From Lachnospiraceae bacterium AD3010 (GTDB lineage Bacteria; Bacillota; Clostridia; Lachnospirales; Lachnospiraceae), in the NCBI GenBank assembly GCA_000622025.1, contig KK211389.1:62001-126000 (forward strand): 64,000 nucleotides of DNA. The letters are read 5' to 3'. The notes below the pieces were generated by a model. The model saw only the letters and a list, made by a program, of their open reading frames with translations. It was not told where the DNA came from and made no database searches. A program made the translations under genes and the position numbers. Shown in pieces: positions 44,508 to 53,073 of the stretch (position 1 is its first letter; the number at the start of each line of letters is the position of its first letter).

Positions 44508-46346
44508 TTAACCCTTTAAGAGCTCCATTTTTTCCATATTCTTCGTAAGCTTCTGGAATTCTTTTGTTTCCTGTATTCCGTCCACACTTAGGGAATCCTT
44601 ATAGACCTTTAAGAGCTCCCCGTATCTTTTCTTCGATTCCAGATACTTCATGTGTTCCGTATAAGCATTTGCCGCGTCACCGGAGCATTCGGCCTTTTTA
44701 TAAAAAAGACAGGCATTCTTGTCATCACCTATACCCTGATAAAGCTTTGCCATTGCCGTATACCTTCCGGGATCGCCGTCTCCTTTATCCAGAAGATCCG
44801 CCATATCCATATAGGAAAGTGCTTCCTTAAAGTATTCCCTCCTCTTTTCCGGAAATTTCTCTCCAAGCAGCCTGCATATGGCAGACATCATATTTAATGA
44901 CTGCCTTTCATATTCCTCTCCGGCAGTATTGTCTTCCAGTAATCTCATCAGTTCCTTCCCCTGACTGTATCCTTCTGTCAGAACGGCAGCCACCTCCTTG
45001 GGACTCTCTTTATTCCCTCTTCTTCCGGCCTCCTCTGAAAGAATAAGGCACATATCCGTGAATATAAGCTTGCTTTTTATCTTTCTCTCCCTGTCAGCCA
45101 CAGTGTCCGTGTAATCCCGAAAGTCTCTCATATTCCTTAGGTAAAAGATGGGTTCTTTGTCGAGTGACGATAGATAATCTGAAATGTTTAACAGATACTC
45201 TGTTTCTGGATAGTCTTTCCTGTCTGTCCTTGAAAAATATGAGACTGCTTTCTTAAAGTCTCTAAGATCCTCAAAGGCCGTGATAGCGCATTCATACAAA
45301 AGATCATTCATTTTGTCCGTGCCTCCGTATCCGGAGCTTATGTAGCCATCCATCCTTTCCAGCCCTTCCAGAGGCGCTTTAGCCTTTCTGTAAAGCTTTA
45401 GGAGCCTTAGGTATGCCTCGTGTTCATAGCCGTTTATTTCAACTATCGCCCGGGTATAATGCTTTTCAGCAAGACTCAGATCTCCGTCATACATTGCCTC
45501 ATTCCCCTCTTCTATGGCTTTCCTGTATGCATCCGCAATAAGCACGTTTTTCTGTCTCTCCAGATAACCGTAGTAGAGAGCCGAGATCACCAGAGCTATA
45601 CAGAAAAGCAGGACCGATACAATGAGTATCCTGCCTCTTAAGCCCTTCCGTCTCATAAGGTCTCTTTCCATACTGTCCGCTGACTGGTATCTTTTCTCCG
45701 GATCCGCTTCGACAGCTTTTTTTATTACGGCCTTTAATGCCCGGTCTTTGCTGCTTCCGGCCATCCTTTCCATTGTGCGTCCCAGTGAAAAAATATCCGA
45801 ACGGACGTCCGTTATCCCCTTTAACTGCTCCGGAGCCGCATAACGCCTTGTTCCCAGAGAAACAGCATCCTCTCCGCCCTTTTCATATTTCTTTGATGTG
45901 CCGAAGTCAATAAGACATACAGTCAGATCCGGTCTGACCATTATGTTTTCCGGCTTCATATCCCTGTAGATGACCGGATTCTTTCTCTCATGCAGCGCCT
46001 TCAGGGCATGGAGGAGCTGCAGGGTAAAATCGAAGGCATTTCTTGTGACAAGTCCGGGATTCTCCCTGATAAGATCCGACAGATTCTTTCCCTCCACATA
46101 CTCCATAACAAGACAGGCCTTATCCTCCCACTTAAAGATGTCGGTTATCCTTACAAGATTCGGATGCTTTATGCTCCGAAGCACATTTGCTTCCGAGATC
46201 ACCGAGTCCGCAAGATAAAGCTCATCACAGCTTATGACTTTAATTGCCCATTTCATATGCAGACGCAGATCCTCTGCCAGATATACTGTACTCATCCCGC
46301 TTTTTTTAAGCGGACGGATCAACCTGTACTTTTCTCCGATTATCAA
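44508..46346 (-). CDS. Membrane Ser/Thr protein kinase with TPR-like extracellular region
   Basis: 612 residues. Kinase domain 1-220: glycine loop region KKSGMSTVYLAED, Lys36 in WAIKV, catalytic loop YRDMKPEN (Asp129, Asn134, Tyr replacing the usual His), DFG at 147-149. A membrane helix at about 237-258 is followed by some 350 residues of helical, TPR-like repeats (AIEEGNEAMYDGDLSLAEKHYTRAI and similar), instead of the PASTA domains of PrkC. The gene has its own strong promoter. Downstream it is tightly followed by the Ig-like membrane protein, ispG and polC. Probable envelope-sensing kinase; substrates unknown. Confidence 0.85.
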   Translation of the reverse strand: MIIGEKYRLIRPLKKSGMSTVYLAEDLRLHMKWAIKVISCDELYLADSVISEANVLRSIKHPNLVRITDIFKWEDKACLVMEYVEGKNLSDLIRENPGLVTRNAFDFTLQLLHALKALHERKNPVIYRDMKPENIMVRPDLTVCLIDFGTSKKYEKGGEDAVSLGTRRYAAPEQLKGITDVRSDIFSLGRTMERMAGSSKDRALKAVIKKAVEADPEKRYQSADSMERDLMRRKGLRGRILIVSVLLFCIALVISALYYGYLERQKNVLIADAYRKAIEEGNEAMYDGDLSLAEKHYTRAIVEINGYEHEAYLRLLKLYRKAKAPLEGLERMDGYISSGYGGTDKMNDLLYECAITAFEDLRDFKKAVSYFSRTDRKDYPETEYLLNISDYLSSLDKEPIFYLRNMRDFRDYTDTVADRERKIKSKLIFTDMCLILSEEAGRRGNKESPKEVAAVLTEGYSQGKELMRLLEDNTAGEEYERQSLNMMSAICRLLGEKFPEKRREYFKEALSYMDMADLLDKGDGDPGRYTAMAKLYQGIGDDKNACLFYKKAECSGDAANAYTEHMKYLESKKRYGELLKVYKDSLSVDGIQETKEFQKLTKNMEKMELLKG

Positions 46347-46471
46347 AGCACGATCTCCTTATATGGTTTTTTCCCTTTAGAAAGCAGTAAAAAATAAAAC
46401 ACACGGGTTTTTACGGGCGAACGCCCATAGAAACAAAAGATTATAACTATCAGAAAAACATTGTGAGAGAA

Positions 46472-46500
46472 ATGATAAAACGACCCCGGTTTTTTGTCAA
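46472..46500 (-). promoter_or_regulatory. Strong sigma-70-type promoter of the kinase-ispG-polC unit
   Basis: Minus strand TTGACA, 17-bp spacer, TATCAT in the 165-bp gap after rseP. A small hairpin (GGGCG/CGCCC around 46417-46430) lies in the leader. Confidence 0.7.
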
Positions 46501-46511
46501 GAACAATTTTC

Positions 46512-47549
46512 TTATCTTCCGAAGATCCTTGAAATATCGTTATACATTACGCACATCATAAGGAACAGAAGGCAGCACATTCCGAAAAAATGAAAGCCTG
46601 CCTCAACCTTTTTATTTACGCCTTTTCCCGTAATGGCTTCTATTATCAGAAATACCAGTCTGCCACCATCTAGAGCCGGAAAGGGCAGAAGGTTCATAAC
46701 TCCGAGATCCGCACTAAGAAGGATGGTGAGCTGCAGCATATTAAGCCAGACAACAAAAATCCCCTCCGGCTTCGATTCCTCGTACACATCTCCAACAACA
46801 CCCGCTACACCCACGGGACCTGCCAGATCATCCATTTTAACGCCCCTCTTAAATACCCCGGCTATGCTCCGAACGGTCATCTCTATCCAGTATCTTACCT
46901 CGGTCATACTGTAGCGGACAGTGGAAAAAGCATTTCCCTTCTGTCTTTCCCCTCCGAAGATGCCAAGAAGATATCTTCCGGCTTCGCTGCTGTAACGCGG
47001 GATAAGCACGGTCTCGTAAAAAAGCCCGTCCCTTTTGTAACGGACATTGATATTCTCTCCCTCATGGAAAAGTATATACATACTGATATCACGATAGATT
47101 ACTACTTTCCTACCGTTAAGCCGGACTATCTCGTCTCCTTCCCGAAGTCCCGCTTCCTCAGCCGGGAATCCCTCCATAACTCCGGAGACCACAGGCGGAT
47201 CATATCCTATACTTCCGATAACAAAAAGGGACAGAAAAAAAGCCAGTACAAAATTCATAAACGGTCCCGCAGCAACGGTAGAGAGCCGCGCCCATACAGG
47301 AGAATTGATAAAAGAGGTGGGACTGTCCGACTCCTCACCGTCAAAGCCTTCAAAAACACAGTTACCCCCGAAGGGCAGGAGTCTTATACTGTATTTTGTC
47401 TTATTATGTGTCCGGCTGAATAACACCGGACCGAAGCCTATATTGAATTCCTCGACACCGATACCGCTCTTTTTCCCGATAAGAAAATGTCCTCCCTCAT
47501 GGACAAAGATCAGCACCGCAAGTATAAGGATGAAAAGAAAAATGCTCAT
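46512..47549 (-). CDS. rseP: Site-2 intramembrane zinc metalloprotease RseP
   Basis: 345 residues. Zinc site HEGGH in the first helix, third ligand Asp in NLLPFPALDGGR near the C-terminus, and a single PDZ domain in between (about 130-195; PAEEAGLREGDEIVRLNGRKV). In Gram-positive bacteria this protease cleaves membrane-bound anti-sigma factors and remnant signal peptides. It follows dxr with a 5-bp gap, the usual arrangement in the cdsA-dxr-rseP block. Confidence 0.94.
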   Translation of the reverse strand: MSIFLFILILAVLIFVHEGGHFLIGKKSGIGVEEFNIGFGPVLFSRTHNKTKYSIRLLPFGGNCVFEGFDGEESDSPTSFINSPVWARLSTVAAGPFMNFVLAFFLSLFVIGSIGYDPPVVSGVMEGFPAEEAGLREGDEIVRLNGRKVVIYRDISMYILFHEGENINVRYKRDGLFYETVLIPRYSSEAGRYLLGIFGGERQKGNAFSTVRYSMTEVRYWIEMTVRSIAGVFKRGVKMDDLAGPVGVAGVVGDVYEESKPEGIFVVWLNMLQLTILLSADLGVMNLLPFPALDGGRLVFLIIEAITGKGVNKKVEAGFHFFGMCCLLFLMMCVMYNDISRIFGR

Positions 47550-47554
47550 TCTGT

Positions 47555-48688
47555 TTATAAAAACCTTTCTCTTGTTTCCTTTTCACATTCAAAGATCTGA
47601 TCGAGATCGGGATCGGAAATCACAGCATGCTTCCCCATTGCCTCCTCTATCTTCTCCGCGATCTCAGGATACTTTATTTCACCTTTAAGGAAAAGCTTAA
47701 CGGCTTCCTCATTTGCCGCATTGAAAACCGTAGGCATACTGCCCCCGGCACCTGCGGCCTTTAGCGCCAGCTCAAGTCCCCTGAAGGTCTTCATATCCGG
47801 TCTTTCAAAGGTTAAGCTGCCGATCTTAATAAGATCCAGTCTCTCCATTTTTAAGCCGGTTCTTCGGGGATAAAACAGAGCATACTGTATCGGTAAATGC
47901 ATATCGGGAACTCCAAGCTCCGCTATGACTGCACCGTCCTTAAACTGAATCCCGGAATGGACTATACTCTGGGGGTGGATCAAAACCTCAATATTTTCAT
48001 AATCCACATCAAAGAGCCAGTGAGCTTCCATAACCTCAAGGCCTTTATTTACGAGGGTTGATGAATCGATGGTAACCTTCGGCCCCATGTTCCAGTTCGG
48101 GTGTTTCAGTGCCTTTTCTGCCGTCATATCCTTAAGTTCATCCGGGCTCTTCCCCCTGAAAGGTCCGCCGCTTGCGGTTAAAAGTATTTTCTCCACAGCG
48201 GAATGCTCTTCTCCGTTAAGGGACTGGAAGATCGCGGAGTGCTCAGAATCGACCGGAAGGAGCTTAACTTTGTTTTCCATAGCCTCTCTTGTAATGATAT
48301 GCCCTGCGGTAACAAGGGTCTCCTTATTGGCAAGGGCGATGTCATGCCCTGCCCTGATAGCCGCCAGTGTAGGCCGTATGCCTATCATCCCGACCATTGC
48401 TCCCACTGTGATATCCGAGTCAATGGAAGCTGCCTCCATAATGCCTTCCATGCCTGAAAGAACCTTTACGGACGTATCGGAGGTCTTTATTCTAAGCTCC
48501 TCCGCAGCCCTTTCATCAAAAAGTGCGGCGATCCCGGGCTTATATTTCCTGATCTGCTCTTCCATAAGGGACACGTTTTTACCCGCAGCAAGGGAAACAA
48601 CGGAAAGATCTGAAGAATGCTCATCGACTATATCCAGAGTCTGGGTCCCTATGGAGCCTGTAGAACCCAGTATGCTTAATTTTTTCAA
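47555..48688 (-). CDS. dxr: 1-deoxy-D-xylulose 5-phosphate reductoisomerase
   Basis: 377 residues. NADPH-dependent conversion of DXP to MEP, first committed step of the MEP pathway. NADPH-binding motif LGSTGSIGTQTLD at the N-terminus, metal and substrate motifs PVDSEHSAIFQ, LTASGGPFRG and the loop TIDSSTLVNKGLEVMEAHWLF all present. It is separated from cdsA by a 137-bp spacer filled with a REP-like inverted repeat, and coupled to rseP. Confidence 0.96.
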   Translation of the reverse strand: MKKLSILGSTGSIGTQTLDIVDEHSSDLSVVSLAAGKNVSLMEEQIRKYKPGIAALFDERAAEELRIKTSDTSVKVLSGMEGIMEAASIDSDITVGAMVGMIGIRPTLAAIRAGHDIALANKETLVTAGHIITREAMENKVKLLPVDSEHSAIFQSLNGEEHSAVEKILLTASGGPFRGKSPDELKDMTAEKALKHPNWNMGPKVTIDSSTLVNKGLEVMEAHWLFDVDYENIEVLIHPQSIVHSGIQFKDGAVIAELGVPDMHLPIQYALFYPRRTGLKMERLDLIKIGSLTFERPDMKTFRGLELALKAAGAGGSMPTVFNAANEEAVKLFLKGEIKYPEIAEKIEEAMGKHAVISDPDLDQIFECEKETRERFL

Positions 48689-48715
48689 AATATGCCTCCT
48701 TTTGTGTCATTCCGG

Positions 48716-48824
48716 GAAAGATCCTTCGCTGACGCTCAGGATGACAGCGAGCGGAGCGCCCAATTTCCAGCGGGCGGAGCGACCCATTATTGTCATCCTG
48801 AGGAGCGGAGCGACGAAGGATCTT
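48716..48824. repeat. REP-like inverted repeat between cdsA and dxr
   Basis: Two arms of the same unit in opposite orientation (GATCCTTCGCTGACG...CTCAGGATGACA, and its complement with an extra GCGGAGCG insertion) flank a short GCGGAGCGCCC-rich centre. Same family as the repeats at 54094 and 55805. It lies within an otherwise tight operon and could slow or attenuate transcription. Confidence 0.75.
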
Positions 48825-48825
48825 A

Positions 48826-49665
48826 TCAATTCATAGTACAGCAGAGAATATAGATCACCGGCGCGGTTATTATAATAGAGTCGAAGCGGTCAAGAAATCC
48901 GCCATGACCCGGTATCACTTTCCCGTAATCCTTTATTCCCTGATCTCTCTTTATCCCCGAAGCAAAGAGATCACCGAACTGTGAGACCACGGCTCCGGCT
49001 CCGGCTACCACCGCATATATTCCAATATTCCCATTGGTAATAAAGGCCAGAATCCCCCCGAACAAAGCTGAAAACAAGGTTCCGCCCACAGCTCCCTCCA
49101 CAGACTTTTTCGGTGAAAGCACCGGGGCCAGCTTATGCTTTCCGAAGGCTCTGCCGGTAAAATACGCAAAGGTATCACAGATCCATGAAGCAATCACAAC
49201 CAGAAGGACCTCCTGAAGTCCTTTGTCCCGAAGGCGCAGCAGATAAAGAAATGAGATCATAAATGGAACATAGAGAAAGCCAAAAAAGTTCCTGATGATC
49301 CGGGCATTGTCGTATTCGGGATAACGGGCTACAAAGCAGACCATAAAAATCACAACAGTGATAACTATCGTAAATATCATATAGTCGTATCTTTTGCCAA
49401 ACAGGATAACGACATAGTAGCCCACTGTACAAAGATAACCGGCTATCTCCGGCAAAGCTGTCTCATACTTTGTTTCCTGATCCGCAGAACTGCTTTTGTC
49501 AGGCTCCTTTCCGGAAGGTATATGCCTCACTGCCCTGCAAAATTCGTAATAGCCTGTAAATGAGATAAAAAGAAGAAGGACCCACCACAGGAGTCCCCCG
49601 TAATACAGTCCTGCGCCAAGTATCGCTACAAGTACTACAGCGCTAAAAACCCTTGTTCTCAGCAT
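48826..49665 (-). CDS. cdsA: Phosphatidate cytidylyltransferase
   Basis: 279 residues, about eight helices. Makes CDP-diacylglycerol for phospholipid synthesis. The C-terminal signature appears as SPKKSVEGAVGG followed by KDYGKVIPGHGGFLDRFDSI, which holds the metal-binding acidic residues. A nonconserved cytoplasmic loop of about 25 charged residues (SGKEPDKSSSADQETKYE) interrupts the N-terminal helices. It follows uppS by 4 bp. Confidence 0.95.
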   Translation of the reverse strand: MLRTRVFSAVVLVAILGAGLYYGGLLWWVLLLFISFTGYYEFCRAVRHIPSGKEPDKSSSADQETKYETALPEIAGYLCTVGYYVVILFGKRYDYMIFTIVITVVIFMVCFVARYPEYDNARIIRNFFGFLYVPFMISFLYLLRLRDKGLQEVLLVVIASWICDTFAYFTGRAFGKHKLAPVLSPKKSVEGAVGGTLFSALFGGILAFITNGNIGIYAVVAGAGAVVSQFGDLFASGIKRDQGIKDYGKVIPGHGGFLDRFDSIIITAPVIYILCCTMN

Positions 49666-49669
49666 TTAG

Positions 49670-50386
49670 TCATTCCACCTGTTCTCCGGTTTTTCCGAAA
49701 CGTCTCTGTCTCGAAGAATAATGCTCCAGGGCTTTCTCCAGCTCCTCCTCCGTAAAGGCAGGCCAGTGTACATCCGTGAAGTAAAACTCAGTATAAGCAC
49801 ACTGCCAAAGAAGATAATTGGACAGCCTCATTTCACCGCTGGTCCTGATAAGGAGATCCGGATCAGGAATCCCTGCTGTATCGAGATGAGAGCTTATCAG
49901 CTCCTCAGTAACAGCTATATCCCCGGAAAGAATACCCCTTTCCTTCTCTTTCAGAATAGTGTTTACTGCCCTTACTATCTCATCCCGGCTTCCGTAATTC
50001 AGGGCTATCTGAAAATTTAGCCCGTCAAAATCCCTGCTGAATTCCTCCAGCTCCCTTATGCTTTTCTGAATATCCTCTGCGAGACCGGTCTTGTCTCCGA
50101 TTATCCGAACCCGCATATGATTCTTTTTCGCGGTACTTTTACAGGTTTTCAGATATGAACGTAAAAGATCCATAAGAGCCTTTACTTCATCACCGGGTCT
50201 TGACCAGTTCTCGGTTGAAAATGCATAGACCGTGAGATATTTGATCCCCTTATTCCAGGCAATGCGGCAGATATTCTCAACATTCTTCGCCCCCTGAGTA
50301 TGACCATAGGTTCTTGGCATACCCTTGGACTTTGCCCATCTGCCGTTCCCGTCAAGGATTATCGCAACATGCTCCGGTATATTCAA
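49670..50386 (-). CDS. uppS: Undecaprenyl diphosphate synthase
   Basis: 238 residues. Condenses isopentenyl diphosphate onto farnesyl diphosphate to give the C55 carrier lipid for peptidoglycan. Catalytic Asp in ILDGNGRWAK, later conserved LTVYAFSTENW, NYGSRDEI and DLLIRTSGEMRLSNYLLWQ. Length normal. Its start overlaps the frr stop by 4 bp. Confidence 0.96.
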   Translation of the reverse strand: MNIPEHVAIILDGNGRWAKSKGMPRTYGHTQGAKNVENICRIAWNKGIKYLTVYAFSTENWSRPGDEVKALMDLLRSYLKTCKSTAKKNHMRVRIIGDKTGLAEDIQKSIRELEEFSRDFDGLNFQIALNYGSRDEIVRAVNTILKEKERGILSGDIAVTEELISSHLDTAGIPDPDLLIRTSGEMRLSNYLLWQCAYTEFYFTDVHWPAFTEEELEKALEHYSSRQRRFGKTGEQVE

Positions 50387-50940
50387 ACCGTCATGATCTC
50401 CTTTTCTTTTTCGGCACCGGCTTCATCGATCTTCTTAATGAATTTATCCGTGACCTTCTGCAGCTCGTCCTGAAGATCCTTTATCACGTCTTCGGAAATA
50501 TCCTCTGATTTTCCAAGCTTCTTCAAATGATCCACGCCGTCACGCCTGATATTCCTGACAGCGACCTTACATTCCTCTCCCTTTTTCTTTACATCCTTAC
50601 AGAGCTCTTTTCTCCTGTCCTCTGTAAGCTCGGGAAAGACAAGGCGGATGGCGGTTCCGTCATTATTGGGATTAATCCCTATATCAGATGCCTGCAGTGC
50701 TTTTTCTATATCCTTCAGGAGCCCTTTATCGTAGGGCTTTATCATTATAACCCTGGCTTCCGGAACGGAAACATTGCCTACCTGCTGCAATGCAGTGGGT
50801 GTTCCGTAATAGTCCACCTTGATCTTGTCAAGGATGTGCGGATTTGCCCTTCCTGCCCTTATAGAAGCAAGCTCTCCCTGAAGGTTTTCCAGGGATTTCT
50901 GCATTTTGTCCTCGTACTTTGCGATCCTTTCGTCTGACAT
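50383..50940 (-). CDS. frr: Ribosome recycling factor
   Basis: 185 residues, full length. Releases ribosomes from mRNA with EF-G after termination. Characteristic segments: IRAGRANPHILDKIKVDYYGT, VPEARVIMIKPYD, IRLVFPELTEDRRKEL and VAVRNIRRD. Located between pyrH and uppS as in most Firmicutes. Confidence 0.97.
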   Translation of the reverse strand: MSDERIAKYEDKMQKSLENLQGELASIRAGRANPHILDKIKVDYYGTPTALQQVGNVSVPEARVIMIKPYDKGLLKDIEKALQASDIGINPNNDGTAIRLVFPELTEDRRKELCKDVKKKGEECKVAVRNIRRDGVDHLKKLGKSEDISEDVIKDLQDELQKVTDKFIKKIDEAGAEKEKEIMTV

Positions 50941-50964
50941 AGGCTTTTGTTCACGCTCCTTTCA

Positions 50965-51660
50965 CTAAACAGTAACCTCTGTACCGTCGAATTCTCCCGA
51001 AACAGCCTTTAATATGCTGTGTTCTTCATTTAAAAGAAATACCCTCATCGGCATTCTGTTTTCCATAGCCATTATGGATGCGGTGAGATCCACCACCTGA
51101 AGCTTCTTTTCAATAACCTCTTCTATCGTGATGCTCTTATACTTCCTGGCATCCGGGTTGCTTTTGGGATCACTGTCGTAGACCCCGTCAATAGCCTTCG
51201 CAAGAAGGATCATATCGGCATCAACCTCTATAGCACGAAGAACAACTCCGGTATCGGTTGAGAAGTAAGGGTGTCCTGTACCTCCCGCGAAGAAAACAAC
51301 CTGTCCCTTTGAGAAGTACTTATTCGCCCTGTCCTTTGAAAACAGCTTCGTAAAGCCCTCTATCTCAAAAGGCGTAAGTATGGAGGTCATCATCCCCTCC
51401 GAACGGAATATCTCCGATACGAAGATACAGTTCATGACCGTTGCCAGCATACCTATCTGGTCGGCCTTGGTCCTGTCGATACTTTCGCTGGTCCTGCCTC
51501 TCCAGAAATTACCTCCGCCGATCACTATACCTACTTCAAGGCCCTGCTTTACGAGACCGGACACATCGCGTGCAACTGTACGGACGGTATCCTCGTCAAA
51601 GCCGGTCTTCTTCTCTCCCGAGAGAGCTTCCCCGGAGAGCTTCAGCATCACTCTTTTCAT
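50965..51660 (-). CDS. pyrH: UMP kinase
   Basis: 231 residues of the bacterial hexameric UMP kinase family. Signatures: MLKLSGEALSG (phosphate loop), GIVIGGGNFWRG, DQIGMLATVMN, and FAGGTGHPYFSTDT. Converts UMP to UDP. It heads the frr-uppS-cdsA block; the usual upstream partners rpsB and tsf are absent, and a bactofilin gene is there instead. Confidence 0.96.
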   Translation of the reverse strand: MKRVMLKLSGEALSGEKKTGFDEDTVRTVARDVSGLVKQGLEVGIVIGGGNFWRGRTSESIDRTKADQIGMLATVMNCIFVSEIFRSEGMMTSILTPFEIEGFTKLFSKDRANKYFSKGQVVFFAGGTGHPYFSTDTGVVLRAIEVDADMILLAKAIDGVYDSDPKSNPDARKYKSITIEEVIEKKLQVVDLTASIMAMENRMPMRVFLLNEEHSILKAVSGEFDGTEVTV

Positions 51661-51678
51661 ACTACCCCCGTCAGTTTA

Positions 51679-53058
51679 TCAACCCTTCACGGAATTCTTC
51701 AGTTCATCAAAAAATGATGTGGGACTAACCTCCGCATAGCACTGTGAGCAGTGTCCTTCCACAACAGCTCCGTTATTGATCTGAACAGACTTTGACTTGA
51801 TATCACCCATAACTATTGCCGAGGTATCAAGGATAACAGGTCCCCTAACGTCGATATCGCCCTTTACGGCTCCTGCGATAACAGCACTGGTTGCGCTGAT
51901 ATTTCCGATAATAACAGATTCCTGTCCGACCTTTACGGCACCCTTGCTTATTACCTCACCCGTGATCTTTGCGGAATCGGCAAATACCTCTGATGCCTTT
52001 GAATTTCCGGTGATGGAACCGGAAACATTAAGCTTGCCCCTTACATTGATGTTCCCTTTGACAACACCTATGACTTCAAGTGACCCTTCGGATGTGATAT
52101 CACCGTTTATGGTCATTCCTGCCGTTACACAGCCGCTTTCATCTGCCTCAGGTCCATCCTCCAGAATGGGAAGTGCCACTTCGTTATTATTCTCTTCAAT
52201 CATTTCTTCTGTCTCCTTATCCTCATCAGATTCCGTATCTATAGTAACAGCAAATTCTTCTGTAGTTTTCTCCTCTACTGCGGGCTCCTCCGGCAGTACC
52301 GGCACTTCAGCCGCTTCTCCCGTATCCCCCGATACAAGTCCTTCGACCGCAGCCAAAACACTTTCTTCGACAGGTGCAGGCTCTGGTTCGGCTTCTTCAA
52401 CGGGCTCCTCCAGTATCGGCACTTCCACTGCAGGCTCGGGTATCATCTCGGGCTCTGCTGCCGGTTCCTCAGCTATCGCTTCAGGCTCGGGCATAATTTC
52501 CGGCTCTGCCGCCGGTTCCTCAGCTATCGCTTCAGGCTCGGGCATAATTTCCGGCTCTGCTGCCGGTTCCTCTGCTGCCGGTTCCTCTGCTATCGCATCG
52601 GGTTCGGGCATAATTTCCGGCTCTGCCGCCGGTTCCTCTGCTGCCGGTTCCTCTGCTATCGCTTCGGGTTCTGCCTTGTCCTCCGGAGCCGGTTCAAAGT
52701 TTATCTCCGGGACCGCTGCAGGCTCCGGTACTGACCCGAACTCGGGCAGCTGCTCAGGCACCGCTTGAGGCTCCTCCGGCATCACTTCTATCTCAGGCTC
52801 CGAGACCATCTCCGGCACGGGTACGGGTTCGGGCTCTATCACCGGTTCAGCTGCCGGCCCGGCTTCTGCTGCAAAGTCAAAAACAGGCTCCGGCATCTTA
52901 TCTATCATTTCAGAAAGATTCAGGCTCTCCTGCACCCCTTCCTCCGCAGTTTCCGGGATAAGAGAATCAGTGGAAGCCCCCTCCTCATTTGTTCCGGCTG
53001 TATTCAACTCACCGACAGCCTGGGACAGGTCTTCCTTAAATTCGTCAAAAAAACCCAT
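51679..53058 (-). CDS. Bactofilin with long Pro/Glu/Ala-rich repeat region
   Basis: 459 residues. The C-terminal part (about 305-430) is the bactofilin beta-helix: repeated short strands such as GDITSEGSLEVIGVVKGNINVRGKLNVSG and GAVKGDIDVRGPVI, which polymerises into filaments that localise envelope enzymes. The preceding 250 residues are disordered and contain tandem repeats of an EPAAEPEIMPEPEAIAE type unit, at least four times, encoded by near-identical DNA at about 52440-52670. The C-terminus carries a short Cys-containing tail (VEGHCSQCYAE). Located between a polysaccharide deacetylase and pyrH. Confidence 0.85.
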   Translation of the reverse strand: MGFFDEFKEDLSQAVGELNTAGTNEEGASTDSLIPETAEEGVQESLNLSEMIDKMPEPVFDFAAEAGPAAEPVIEPEPVPVPEMVSEPEIEVMPEEPQAVPEQLPEFGSVPEPAAVPEINFEPAPEDKAEPEAIAEEPAAEEPAAEPEIMPEPDAIAEEPAAEEPAAEPEIMPEPEAIAEEPAAEPEIMPEPEAIAEEPAAEPEMIPEPAVEVPILEEPVEEAEPEPAPVEESVLAAVEGLVSGDTGEAAEVPVLPEEPAVEEKTTEEFAVTIDTESDEDKETEEMIEENNNEVALPILEDGPEADESGCVTAGMTINGDITSEGSLEVIGVVKGNINVRGKLNVSGSITGNSKASEVFADSAKITGEVISKGAVKVGQESVIIGNISATSAVIAGAVKGDIDVRGPVILDTSAIVMGDIKSKSVQINNGAVVEGHCSQCYAEVSPTSFFDELKNSVKG

Positions 53059-53073
53059 CTATTAATTCCTCCT

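Noticed and set aside
46417-46430. GGGCG/CGCCC hairpin in the kinase leader as an attenuator
   Set aside because: Only a 5-bp stem and no U-tract on the minus strand.
51797-52768. 323-residue plus-strand open frame, Ser/Gly/Ala-rich
   Set aside because: It is the antisense of the bactofilin gene; the low-complexity Pro/Glu/Ala repeats create a long open antisense frame.
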